Assembly (NCBI GenBank): GCA_003194525.1
Contig: NBIV01000036.1
Coordinates: forward strand, 248,001 to 312,000
DNA: 64,000 nucleotides
Source: Gracilariopsis chorda
Taxonomy: Eukaryota > Rhodophyta > Florideophyceae > Gracilariales > Gracilariaceae
Direction: 5' to 3'
Under the pieces are notes generated by a model. It ran no database searches and was not told the origin of the DNA. It worked only from the letters and a program-made list of their open reading frames with translations. Positions 35,341-44,339 of the stretch are shown in pieces (position 1 is the first letter of the stretch; the number at the start of each line of letters is the position of its first letter). The position numbers were made by a program, and so were the translations under genes.

Positions 35341-36381
35341 TTGGGAGAGGCGTCCTCAAGAACGAGGCTGTTGGCGCCCGAGGCGTCCTCGCCTCGCTCC
35401 CGGGTGAAAGTCCTCTCGAGGAAAGACACCGCTGACGCGGACTCTGCGCACCTCGGTGTGTTGCGTCGCCCGTGGATACGGAGTAAAAATCCCCGGATTC
35501 CCGGTAGAGTCTTGGTCTTGGCCAAGCGCAACTATAGGGTCTATGCCGACCTTGGCCTTGACCCCCAGTTTATGGTGAGGTTTCTCACCGTCCTGGATAC
35601 AGGTGCAGGCCCCAACATTGTTGTGGAATCATTGTTACCCCCGCTTGTGCGGTCTCGTATCCGCTCTGACGCGGTCCCCGACATTTCGGATGCGAACAAC
35701 AATCCGTTACAAACGGTGGGCACAGTGGACCTCGTCGTGAGACTTGGTACCTTTGTGGTGAAGTTGGACTTCATCGTTTGCCGTTCATTGGCAGCACCAG
35801 TCATACTGGGATGTGATTACTGCGACAGATTTGTCGACGCAATCAGGCCCCGCCTCAGGCGTGTAGAACTTGACGACGGATCGTCGGTTCCTATTGTTCG
35901 CCGCCCGCTAAAGCGGTCCTCTCGGAAACAAGTTCCGCTCCCTGCTGCGCAGGAACCACCGCCCGCTTCCCGCGAGTCCACCAAGCTCCGCGTCGCTGCC
36001 TCGGTTTCTATACCGGCTGAGTCCCAAGTCTGGGTGCAGGTAAATTCCCGCCAACACGGTCTTCGGGTTATACAACCCGTCGCCTCGTTGTACGAGAAAT
36101 CCCAGCTGGCGCTAGCTAATGGAATTGTCTCCATTTCCCCGGATGTTCCTTTCCAGATATTGGTTGCCAACCTTGGCAAACACCCCCAGTATCTGGTAAA
36201 ACACCAATTAATTGGGAGTGTAACCCCCCATCCTATGGGAATGCTGCCAACAAAGATGACAGCCGCCAATGTACTCGGAGTTACCACCTCTTCTGAGGAG
36301 TTCGCCCCGCCCTCCGAAGACGTCAAGTCTAAGGAGGGGGAGGAAACCGCTACGTCAGCGTCGAACACACCGAGTAACTAG
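35341..36381 (+). CDS. gypsy2 protease frame
   Basis: A frame of 346 codons between gag and pol. An aspartic protease core is visible near residues 80-165, with LDTGAGPNIVVE (catalytic D-T-G) and a later ILGCDY motif typical of the flap/second-strand end. The N-terminal 80 and C-terminal 150 residues are not recognised. In the family the protease processes gag and pol. It lies in a frame of its own, ends four bases before the pol frame opens, and how it is expressed (read-through, shift or separate start) is not visible. Confidence 0.8.
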   Translation: MGEASSRTRLLAPEASSPRSRVKVLSRKDTADADSAHLGVLRRPWIRSKNPRIPGRVLVLAKRNYRVYADLGLDPQFMVRFLTVLDTGAGPNIVVESLLPPLVRSRIRSDAVPDISDANNNPLQTVGTVDLVVRLGTFVVKLDFIVCRSLAAPVILGCDYCDRFVDAIRPRLRRVELDDGSSVPIVRRPLKRSSRKQVPLPAAQEPPPASRESTKLRVAASVSIPAESQVWVQVNSRQHGLRVIQPVASLYEKSQLALANGIVSISPDVPFQILVANLGKHPQYLVKHQLIGSVTPHPMGMLPTKMTAANVLGVTTSSEEFAPPSEDVKSKEGEETATSASNTPSN

Positions 36382-36384
36382 GAA

Positions 36385-39300
36385 TTGCGAACCACACCTG
36401 TTCCACAGGACAATGCTCCATCGAGCAACCACCGGATTGATCCGGAAAAGGCAATTGAAGCGCTTGAATTTAGCCACGTGCCAGAGTCGCACCGCGACAA
36501 ACTCCGTACCATGTTACGGGAATTCACCACAATGTGGGATGGCTCGCTTGGCGAGATTAACGCAACGGAACACCGGATCGATTTAATACCCGGTGCGCGA
36601 CCGGTCGCACAACCCCCTTACAGGGCAGATCCGAAAGCTCGGGAAGAGGGGCAGTCCCAAGTGGACAAGATGCTCCGCACAGGTGTGATTGAGCTCGCTC
36701 AATCACCCTGGGCATCCCAAGTTGTACTGGCTTTAAAGGCCGAGGGAACCTGGAGGTTCTGTGTCGACTACCGCCGGCTCAATGCCGTGACCGTTAGGGA
36801 CACATACCCTATCCCTCGTATGGACGAGTGCATTGACTCCCTTGGAGACGCCACCGTTTTCACGGCCCTCGATGCCAATTGGGGATATTGGCAAGTACCC
36901 GTCAGACAGGAGGATCCCGACAAAACGGCATTCACCTGCCACGCTGGGACCTACTGCTTCAAGCGGATGCCATTTGGGCTGACCAACGCCCCCGCCACCT
37001 TCCAGCGTGCAGTAGATATTCTACTGAACCGCTTTAAGTGGCCGAGTTGTCTGGTCTACCTTTATGATATTATCATCTTCTCCAACTCGTTGGACGACCA
37101 TCTCACTCACGTCCGAGACGTGCTGACCGTACTCCGCGATGCGGGAATTACCCTCAAGTTGAGGAAATGCGAGTTTTTCACAGATACTGTGAAGTATCTG
37201 GGTCACATTATCCGTCCTGGATGGTTAGCGATCGAGAAAGCTCGAGTCAAATCCCTCGTTGAGGCGAAAGAGCCCCGTACTCAAACGGAACTGCGCTCCT
37301 TTTTGGGGCTGGTCAACGTCTATCGACGGTTTATCCCGAACTTTTCAGATACCGCGGCGCCCCTAAACGCGTTGTTGCGAAAGAGGAACCCCCCAAAACT
37401 GGGAACATTTACGCCCGAGCAATCGGAAGCTTTTAACTCCTTAAAGGAGGCTGTCACATCAGCACCAATCCTACATCTCCCAAAACTTGGGTTGCCATAC
37501 TCCGTAGATACGGACTCGAGCGACTACCAAGTCGGGTGTGCTCTTTTTCAAACCACCCCCGAGGGGGAACGACACCCAATTGGTTATTGGTCGTGCTCGT
37601 TCAATATTCCTGAGCGGAACTACTCCGTATCGGAGAAAGAGTGCCTCGCCGTCGTATGGGCGATGACCACTCCGCGCCCCTACCTTATGGGAATTCACTT
37701 CACCGTGTACACGGATCATTCCTCATTGAGGTGGTTGATGAATATCTCCGACCCGTCGGGACGCCTCATGCGCTGGAGACTCCGCGTCGCGGAATATGAC
37801 TTTCAAGTCATTTATAGAAAGGGTGCGCAGAACACCCAGGCCGACGCTTTGTCGCGGTTACCCACAAGTGGGGAAGCACTCCCAACGGAGGATGATGAAG
37901 TCCCATGTTTCATGGCCATAGACCCGGATGATCCGGAATGTGCCATCGAGGCTGCGCCAGAAATCTGGGACGAGGATGCTGACTTTGACGAACTACTCGC
38001 ATCGCGAGATGAATCTGAGAACCCGTTACCGGGAAACTTTGCACCGGTATCACCGGAAGAAATGATCCGCGAACAATTCGGCGACCCATTCTGTACGAGG
38101 ATTCGTGCCCGTATCAACGGTGGTGAAGATCTCCCTTTCGGGGTAAACGACAAAGGCTATCTCGTAAGGAAGGTCGAAGCCCGCCCACAGATTGTGGAAC
38201 CTCATTCCCTGCAGTCGCGGGTGTTACATCTATCACACCACGCCCCCATTGGAGGTCACCCAGGTGGGAGGAAACTCTACCTAACCCTGCCAGGGGATTT
38301 CTATTGGCGCGCCATGGCGGTGGATTGCTACGCAACCGTGCGTTTTTGTAGCGAATGCGCGAAGAATCGCGTCAAACTCCGCAAAAATGCGAAAAAGATG
38401 AAACTATTCCCCGCAAGGGCGCCGCTCGAGTTTATCGCGATCGATATTCTCGGACCAATACTCACCACGAAACGTGGAAACAAGTTTCTACTTGTCATTA
38501 CCGACCGCTTTTCTAAGCTGGTACGGACTGTCCCTCTTCGGAGGATAACCGTTCTCACGGTGGCCCAGGCTCTGCTGACGCACTGGATTTTCGTCTACGG
38601 TCCCCCTCTGGAGGTGCTCTCCGATAACGGGAAACAGTTCGTGAGCAAGTTCTTCCAGGATGTTTGTCGCATCCTGGATGTCAAGAACTTGTTCAAGACT
38701 ACCTACCACCCCCAGTGTAATGGGCAAGTTGAACGGTTCAACCGAATGTTACTCGCGGCGTTACGTTCCTACGTCGCAGACCACCCAAAGAACTGGGACA
38801 TGTACGCTGATGCGTTAACCTACGCGTACAATACGCAGGTACACCGGACTACCGGAGTTTCGCCATTCGAGTTGGTTCTATCTAGAACAGCTCCGCCTGT
38901 GGCGCTGGAACCCCAAGCTACCTTAGACAATTTCCCATCTGTGGGTATCTACCGCCAGCAATGGAAGCAATGGCTTTCCAAGCTGGTCTCCGCTGCGCGG
39001 ATGTCAATGGCTCGGGCCCAAGCGGCTTACAAGCCGGATTTTGATGCTCGCTTGCGAGGGAAACCGTCCCCGATTCGGGCGAATAACTACATCTTCATAA
39101 GGAAGGAGTACTACAACCTGGAACGGGAGAAGCGCCATAAACTCTCGCCTGTGGCGGATGGACCATTCAAGGTCATCTCTGTGAACACCGACACTGTCGT
39201 GGTAGAGATGGGCGACACGCACGAACGGATCTCCCATGATCGTGTTGTCCTTGCCCCTCCTCCCTCGTCAGATGTAAATCTGGATCCAGGCAACCCCATT

Positions 39301-39702
39301 TCTACGGACTCTGCAACACCGGAACCATCCGGGAGTACTAGGTCTACGGTACTACCACACCCCAGCCGGGGCCTCTCAGACCTACCGACCCTGTCGGCCT
39401 CACTGGCTCAGCCAGGTAATTCGGGCCTCTCAGCGCCCGCCCCTATCACGTCTGCCCCACTGGCGCGCATTTATACCCGCCAGGCGGGGAATGTTATCCC
39501 TTATCCCGCCGCTCCGTCTAAGGAGGGGGAGGAGAACACTCGTTTTCGAGGAACGATATCGCCGTCGCAACGGGAAACACACCGTAAAATACGGAACACT
39601 GACCGTGGAGCACGGAGTATGTCACGCGACACAATCCCCCGTTCTCGGGCAGTGCTGTGCAACAGGAACCAGACACGCAGGCCCCGCAAAAGCGGCAAAT
39701 AA
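36385..39702 (+). CDS. gypsy2 pol (RT, RNase H, integrase)
   Basis: An open frame of 1,105 codons in Ty3/Gypsy order. RT spans residues about 70-290 (FCVDYRRLNAVTV near 127, RMPFGLTNAPATFQ near 193). RNase H spans about 365-490 (YSVDTDSSDYQVGCALFQ, YTDHSSLRWL). The integrase HHCC zinc-binding part follows near 617-660 and the catalytic core near 680-830 (FIAIDILGPI, YGPPLEVLSDNGKQF, YHPQCNGQVERFNRML). A GPF/Y-like module (SPVADGPFKV) precedes a Pro/Ser-rich C-terminal region. The chromodomain follows further downstream in another frame. The element would copy its RNA to DNA and insert it. Confidence 0.9.
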   Translation: MRTTPVPQDNAPSSNHRIDPEKAIEALEFSHVPESHRDKLRTMLREFTTMWDGSLGEINATEHRIDLIPGARPVAQPPYRADPKAREEGQSQVDKMLRTGVIELAQSPWASQVVLALKAEGTWRFCVDYRRLNAVTVRDTYPIPRMDECIDSLGDATVFTALDANWGYWQVPVRQEDPDKTAFTCHAGTYCFKRMPFGLTNAPATFQRAVDILLNRFKWPSCLVYLYDIIIFSNSLDDHLTHVRDVLTVLRDAGITLKLRKCEFFTDTVKYLGHIIRPGWLAIEKARVKSLVEAKEPRTQTELRSFLGLVNVYRRFIPNFSDTAAPLNALLRKRNPPKLGTFTPEQSEAFNSLKEAVTSAPILHLPKLGLPYSVDTDSSDYQVGCALFQTTPEGERHPIGYWSCSFNIPERNYSVSEKECLAVVWAMTTPRPYLMGIHFTVYTDHSSLRWLMNISDPSGRLMRWRLRVAEYDFQVIYRKGAQNTQADALSRLPTSGEALPTEDDEVPCFMAIDPDDPECAIEAAPEIWDEDADFDELLASRDESENPLPGNFAPVSPEEMIREQFGDPFCTRIRARINGGEDLPFGVNDKGYLVRKVEARPQIVEPHSLQSRVLHLSHHAPIGGHPGGRKLYLTLPGDFYWRAMAVDCYATVRFCSECAKNRVKLRKNAKKMKLFPARAPLEFIAIDILGPILTTKRGNKFLLVITDRFSKLVRTVPLRRITVLTVAQALLTHWIFVYGPPLEVLSDNGKQFVSKFFQDVCRILDVKNLFKTTYHPQCNGQVERFNRMLLAALRSYVADHPKNWDMYADALTYAYNTQVHRTTGVSPFELVLSRTAPPVALEPQATLDNFPSVGIYRQQWKQWLSKLVSAARMSMARAQAAYKPDFDARLRGKPSPIRANNYIFIRKEYYNLEREKRHKLSPVADGPFKVISVNTDTVVVEMGDTHERISHDRVVLAPPPSSDVNLDPGNPISTDSATPEPSGSTRSTVLPHPSRGLSDLPTLSASLAQPGNSGLSAPAPITSAPLARIYTRQAGNVIPYPAAPSKEGEENTRFRGTISPSQRETHRKIRNTDRGARSMSRDTIPRSRAVLCNRNQTRRPRKSGK

Positions 39703-40382
39703 ACCGTTTGTCACGGGAAAACGAGAAGCCTCCCTCCAATCCCGCAGCAGTGGAAATGCAATCGCCCGATCCATCCCCGGAGGCATTTCCACAAACACGG
39801 GAAATATACCGTGCCACACGGGAAGTTGAAGCGCAACTACCGCACACCCCTGTTATAGAAGGATCCCCGATACGGGAGTATGGTGAAGATTGTCCCCAAC
39901 CCCCTGAGCAGAGGGATGCATCGAAGCCGCCATTGGCGGGAGCCCCCGCGGAGAAGAGGCGTCCAGATACGCCAGCCTTACAGGGAAATACCCACACCCC
40001 TCTTGGGGAAAAAGGCAGCCAAGCCGCAGTCGAAGCTTCAGGCCCTTGCGTGCAAGTGCCGGAAACGCCTCCCGTCGTCGACGGAATCGAAGCCCCCGCT
40101 CCGGGGAATAATTTGCGCCGACCCCCGCAACGCTGCGGCGAAGAACCGAGGAACTCGGGAAAAAACGCGCGCCATCGCACGCTCGAAACCGGTCGTACCG
40201 GACGCTGCTCCTCCTCATGGAGATGGTGCACCGCGCTTAATGGCAATTCCCCTGAGAAGGGGGTCATCGGCACCTGCCCGGCACCCCCCAAAGGGGAATT
40301 TTGACCAAAATACCGGTGTACCGGAGTTAGCCCCAGGCAACCCGTCAGTAACCGGGGACACCACGGCGTCGCCGGAACGTAG

Positions 40383-41009
40383 GTGCAGAGCGCTCGTGCA
40401 CCTAGCAGGGAGGCGGAACGCTTACCAATCACCGTGTCGCACGGGACCCCGCAGGGGATGTCGCAAACGCCATTCCCGCATACGCGGCAAGAACCCCGCA
40501 AGCTCGCGGTTCGCGAAGAAGACCGCACTCGCGGAGTTCAAGTCCCCGGCCGGTTGGCGGTTCGCCCGGCCTACCGTGAAGACGGGAACAAGGACACCCC
40601 TCTGGGGAACGACTTGCCGGTGGAAACCGTGACGCCACACACCCTCTTGAGGGATATTTTCCCGCATGAGCAGCGGCCACTAGGACAGCGCACGGCAACG
40701 CCGGAGACATCGCCGACAACCCGGATAAGGGGTAATATACCGCGCAGCGGACAACCCTCGCAAGGGAATGCAACCACCACCCGGCACGGCCGGCAGGTCT
40801 ACGAACGAGAGTTCGTAGTAGACCGACTTGTCGGACACACCTGGGACCAGGATGGTATTCTACAATACCGCGTCCGCTGGTACGGGTATGACCCCAGTGG
40901 GGATACGTGGGAGCCAATTGAACACCTCCCACGATCACAGGTCGTGCGATACCACCGTCATACGGGAACTGCAGCCCCAGCCACGCTGGTTAATGCCCAA
41001 GTCGGGTAA
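40383..41009 (+). CDS. gypsy2 C-terminal frame with chromodomain
   Basis: A 208-codon frame downstream of pol. The first 135 residues are low-complexity, Arg/Pro/Thr-rich. A chromodomain follows at 40,796-40,970: YEREFVVDRLVGHTW, YRVRWYGYDPSGDTWEP, IEHLP. The three aromatic cage positions look present (Y, W, Y/W). In chromoviruses this domain sits at the end of integrase and directs insertion to histone-marked chromatin. How it is joined to pol is not visible. Overlapping low-complexity frames between 39,657 and 40,632 may be part of the same long linker. Confidence 0.75.
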   Translation: MQSARAPSREAERLPITVSHGTPQGMSQTPFPHTRQEPRKLAVREEDRTRGVQVPGRLAVRPAYREDGNKDTPLGNDLPVETVTPHTLLRDIFPHEQRPLGQRTATPETSPTTRIRGNIPRSGQPSQGNATTTRHGRQVYEREFVVDRLVGHTWDQDGILQYRVRWYGYDPSGDTWEPIEHLPRSQVVRYHRHTGTAAPATLVNAQVG

Positions 41010-41196
41010 CGCTGCCGCGCGGGCGGAGGGCAGTAACAAGGGATAGCAAGGGAAAGTCCGTCCAAGACGGGGAATTCTAAATGGAAATCACCCTCCGAGA
41101 TGGGAAAGTTTACCTAGTGGAGCAGCAAGCTCGATACTACACTACACTAACTGGCATAAACAGGGAAAGAAGAACCAGGAAACTGGACTACAGGTT

Positions 41197-42984
41197 TCAC
41201 TCACCCCCATCGTCCGGGGCGTAACCACCAGCGAGGCGGTAGGCCAACGCGTCTGCCCTGGAGGTGACATCCCCCGATACCTCGGCAGCGCTCAGACCGG
41301 CACCCCGGAGAAAACGTGCGATGATCTCGTTTTCATTCGCCGTCACCCCGCTGGGGATAGAAGGTCCGGCACTTGCCGCCGAAGGGTCAGCAGCCGGCTC
41401 GGCCGGAGATATCCCCTCTGGGAAAACTTCCGCGCTAGGGCCGGTTTTCTCTACGTCCATCTCCCCGGGTTCTTCCGGTTCGTTATCGACCATTGGGTCA
41501 TCCCTGCCGTATGCGCGGTAGTAGTCGTCAGAATCGACGTACCCAACGGGGTGGTCTTCCGGCACATGCCGGGGCGTATCGCGAAGCTCGCGCGCCTCCT
41601 CGGAGGAAATTTCCCGGAACTCCCAGGGGTCGAAGTAGATAAAATCCCCCGCAAGGGCGGTGTTTCTACCGAGTCCTGGACCACCGGTGTTACCGCTGCC
41701 GCCATCCAAACGACCGCTTTGCTCCAGCGGGACCTCACTCCAGCTAACGCTGTCGATGTACCCAAGTAATTGGAGGACCTCTTCATTGTTGGCCTGGCCC
41801 CCAAGGGGGATGCGAAGATCCAAGTTGCAGATCGCTGCCCGCACATGCGGTGGGAGGAACCAGAGACGAAACTGGTCGTACGCCTCGTTGAGGATATAAG
41901 CCGCAGCGTGGGCCGCCCACTCCGTAGCCACTACGGACCACAACCCCGACCGGGGATCCTGCATTAGCAGCGAACCGAGGTACGTAATTACCGGCGGGAG
42001 TTCTATGTAGCACCCCCGGCAGGCTTCATGGAAGCGCCACCAATCGGGGAGTGCTACATACCGACTTAGTCGGTGAGGCGGCGCAATCCGCTCTATATCC
42101 ACGTTCTGATACGGGATGAAATACCCGAATCGGGATCGCCAACGCCGCTCATAGCGGATGAAGTTTTGGAGAAAGTTGGACCGGTATTGTCGGGGAAGAT
42201 ACCTGAACTCCGCCCGAATAATCGGTCGCTCCCAACAAAGGGCTTCTTGCCACGCTGCGGGGAAATTCCTCCAAGCGAGGGTCTCGAGGCGGAACAGGTT
42301 GTCGCCGTATCCAATCTCCCCGCGAGTGCGGAAGTGGCTAATGTCGAAACCGAACTCCAGTGGGACCGGTACATCGAATGGAGCCCGGCTCTGCCGTTGG
42401 TATGCCATGCGTGTCAACGCGGTCTGCGCCGCAGCGACGGTCTCGCCCGAATTCCTTCGGAGGTGGTGACGCGGAATCGCAATCCGGTGACGCCAATCCC
42501 ACGATGTGGTGACTGCTCTGGGCAGATCCCCCGGAAGGGTATCTGAGCCATCCGCATAAGCGGTGAACAATCCCTCATTGAGGACAGCGACCGGGTGAAA
42601 CCAAGGGGCAAGGCGCAGGCGCGACGCGTGATTCCGATTCATCGGGTTGAGCCCCACCAGGGTTTTGTAGGTTGGCCAGTTGAACGCCGGAGTGGTTCCG
42701 GAGGACACCACCGAAGGTGGTAGTGCGAAGGGATGGTCGGCTGCAGCAGCCATATTCCCCGGTTGTACCGGATGTCGATCGCCCTGAGGCAGGGGAACCG
42801 ACCGGAAACCGGTGGTGTATCGCCCGAGAGGCCTCGGAGGTTGGCTGTTATGGTTGATGTTGTTGTCGTTGTTCATTTCTCCCTTTTTGAGGGTGGCTGT
42901 TGTTGTTGTTTGTGCGCTCGATGACTCTGGTGCAGAGGGATTTACCGGAGAACCGGAGACAGAGCACGCGCTTTTATCACCCAT
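41197..42984 (-). CDS. gypsy2 antisense ORF, 595 codons, unknown function
   Basis: A complete open frame from ATG (42,984), opposite in strand to gag-pol and filling the space between chromodomain and 3' LTR. The N-terminal 80 residues are Ser/Thr/Asn/Gln-rich. Residues about 100-400 look globular, rich in Trp, Arg, Tyr and Phe. The C-terminal 190 are acidic with many Pro, Gly and Ser. A core at residues about 312-360 (ALPDWWRFHE, PPVITYLG, LWSVVATEWA) matches the gypsy1 antisense ORF. No transmembrane span, signal peptide or known enzymatic motif is seen. Extra antisense ORFs are known in some plant Ty3/Gypsy (Tat-lineage) elements; homology to those is untested. The start is only 58 bases from the LTR, so its promoter probably lies in the LTR. 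Confidence 0.7.
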   Translation of the reverse strand: MGDKSACSVSGSPVNPSAPESSSAQTTTTATLKKGEMNNDNNINHNSQPPRPLGRYTTGFRSVPLPQGDRHPVQPGNMAAAADHPFALPPSVVSSGTTPAFNWPTYKTLVGLNPMNRNHASRLRLAPWFHPVAVLNEGLFTAYADGSDTLPGDLPRAVTTSWDWRHRIAIPRHHLRRNSGETVAAAQTALTRMAYQRQSRAPFDVPVPLEFGFDISHFRTRGEIGYGDNLFRLETLAWRNFPAAWQEALCWERPIIRAEFRYLPRQYRSNFLQNFIRYERRWRSRFGYFIPYQNVDIERIAPPHRLSRYVALPDWWRFHEACRGCYIELPPVITYLGSLLMQDPRSGLWSVVATEWAAHAAAYILNEAYDQFRLWFLPPHVRAAICNLDLRIPLGGQANNEEVLQLLGYIDSVSWSEVPLEQSGRLDGGSGNTGGPGLGRNTALAGDFIYFDPWEFREISSEEARELRDTPRHVPEDHPVGYVDSDDYYRAYGRDDPMVDNEPEEPGEMDVEKTGPSAEVFPEGISPAEPAADPSAASAGPSIPSGVTANENEIIARFLRGAGLSAAEVSGDVTSRADALAYRLAGGYAPDDGGE

Positions 42985-43028
42985 TTTCGTCTGGGAATCC
43001 TCCGCGTCCGTGGTCGTTTTCCCGTTTT

Positions 43029-43040
43029 AGGGGGAGGGGA
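43029..43040 (+). other. gypsy2 polypurine tract
   Basis: AGGGGGAGGGGA directly before the TA|TGAAGTGC start of the 3' LTR; the expected plus-strand primer of Ty3/Gypsy elements. Confidence 0.8.
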
Positions 43041-43042
43041 TA

Positions 43043-43869
43043 TGAAGTGCAACGCCCTCAGGGAGGGATTCTTGGTACTTGATCGTTTTCCCGATATTAT
43101 CGGTTGTGTAGTGTGTATATGAACTACGCCCCAAAATGGTGGGTATGGACACGTGGGACACGGTTTTGGGTCAATTGGCGGTTGGCCACAGTAGTGGATG
43201 TTGCCACGAAATGTGGAGTATTTTAGTTAATATTATTTATTATTTTCACACCCATTTCTGGGAAGCTAGTACTTAGTGCGACGGCGCACTGCCGTCGCAC
43301 TAGTAAACCTTCCCCAACAAGGGACCCCAACCTAGGGAATTGGCTCTAGTTGTTGCCGCTTGCGCGCGTGCTCTACTCCTCCTTGGAGGGAAACGCCGTA
43401 AACCACGGGACATCTAACCCCCTTGCACATCTAAAGAAGCCCATCCTTGGGAGTATAATTGTTCCAATCGTATTGGCGTTTCGCCCTGTATAGGGAGTCC
43501 TGTCCACCGGCATTGCCGTATCTGTTCGTCGCTCTCGCGAATCACTTCGTCCTCTCTTCCTCCTTTTCGCCCTTCCTTTTCCCCCTTTTTAGGGTAGCAC
43601 CTCCCGCTACCCGCGGCACTCGTGTGCGCATCCGCTCACACACCCCCACTTACGTGGAAACATACCTCTACTGAGGATCACACCCCGCTCACGCGGATAC
43701 CGATTCTTCGCCTTCACCTCCCTGCGCGAGTCGCGACAGTTGTCCCTGGTCTTACAAACCGGCTTCGCCGTGACACCTCTGGGAGGGCTCTACCCAACTG
43801 GATTCAACTCGTGAGAGGAAGATCCCGAACGTCTTTCGGTGTTCTTCCCCTTTGGGGCATTGCACCACA
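43043..43869 (+). repeat. gypsy2 3' LTR
   Basis: 827 bases. Compared with the 5' LTR it has an additional segment (about 43,222-43,420) with an AT-rich start and a perfect 12-base inverted repeat with 5-base loop at 43,274-43,302 (TAGTGCGACGGC / GCCGTCGCACTA). Confidence 0.9.
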
Positions 43870-43874
43870 ACCAT
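43870..43874 (+). repeat. gypsy2 target-site duplication, right
   Basis: ACCAT, identical to 32,383-32,387. Confidence 0.9.
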
Positions 43875-43994
43875 GACCCGTTTGTGTCTTAGGATCCCAC
43901 GACTGGTGATACTACAAACGACGGCCATGTGCCGGCAGTACAGAGACAATAACAACACAGCAGCCCCAATATCAAAATGAAGATGAGATATCTT

Positions 43995-44210
43995 TTATTT
44001 GTCCAAACATGTATCAAGCATAGTGAGAAGTAGTGGAATAGGGCCGACGTTAGTCAGAAGACGACAGTTTGCAGAGAACACCGCACCATGAAGTAGCTCA
44101 CGAACGTAAAGATTCAGTGCCTGGGCAATGAGATCATTCAGTACCACAGCAGCTTCTTCCCATTTCATTTCGCTTTTAGAAATACTACGGAGAATCTCCT
44201 CCAATTCCAA
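43995..44210 (-). CDS. Possible last exon of a small helical (histone-fold-like) protein
   Basis: A minus-strand frame of about 71 codons without an in-frame ATG at its start. It would need an upstream exon; a possible acceptor (CTAAG) lies at about 44,225. The residues form three amphipathic helices: a short one, a long one centred on LIAQALNLYVRELLHGAVFSAN, and a final one ending PIPLLLTMLDTCLDK. Spacing resembles the small histone-fold protein CENP-X/MHF2, whose last helix also ends in a leucine-rich ILPQLLLDF-type tail. That identification is weak. An ATG-opened 27-codon frame (about 44,328 downward) could be part of an upstream exon. Confidence 0.28.
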   Translation of the reverse strand: MELEEILRSISKSEMKWEEAAVVLNDLIAQALNLYVRELLHGAVFSANCRLLTNVGPIPLLLTMLDTCLDK

Positions 44211-44339
44211 TAATAAGTCCTTAGACCAACCAAATCCTTTTAATTAGGAGGCGAATCCATTAGTAGCGTCTTTTTCAGAAGCCGCCGGCGCCAGGTTATG
44301 CGTTTTTTCATGTTCTCTCGCCTCCATATCGATAAAAAG

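Larger units (their letters stand above)
32388..43869 (+). mobile_element. gypsy2: Ty3/Gypsy chromovirus, looks nearly whole
   Basis: An 11,482-base element with TG...CA LTRs, a perfect ACCAT target duplication, a primer site (33,047-33,068) and a polypurine tract (43,029-43,040). It has long gag (33,149-35,245), protease (35,341-36,381) and pol (36,385-39,702) frames, a chromodomain (40,796-40,970) and a 595-codon antisense ORF (42,984-41,197). By eye the shared parts of the LTRs differ at about 3-4 percent of sites, so it is the youngest insertion in the window. The main frames are open over their full family lengths; I estimate few breaks, but cannot judge activity. Confidence 0.9.

Noticed and set aside
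39518-40528. 336-codon minus-strand frame in gypsy2
   Set aside because: It lies opposite the low-complexity pol-chromodomain linker, starts inside it, and has no counterpart in gypsy1; a shadow of GC-rich repeats.
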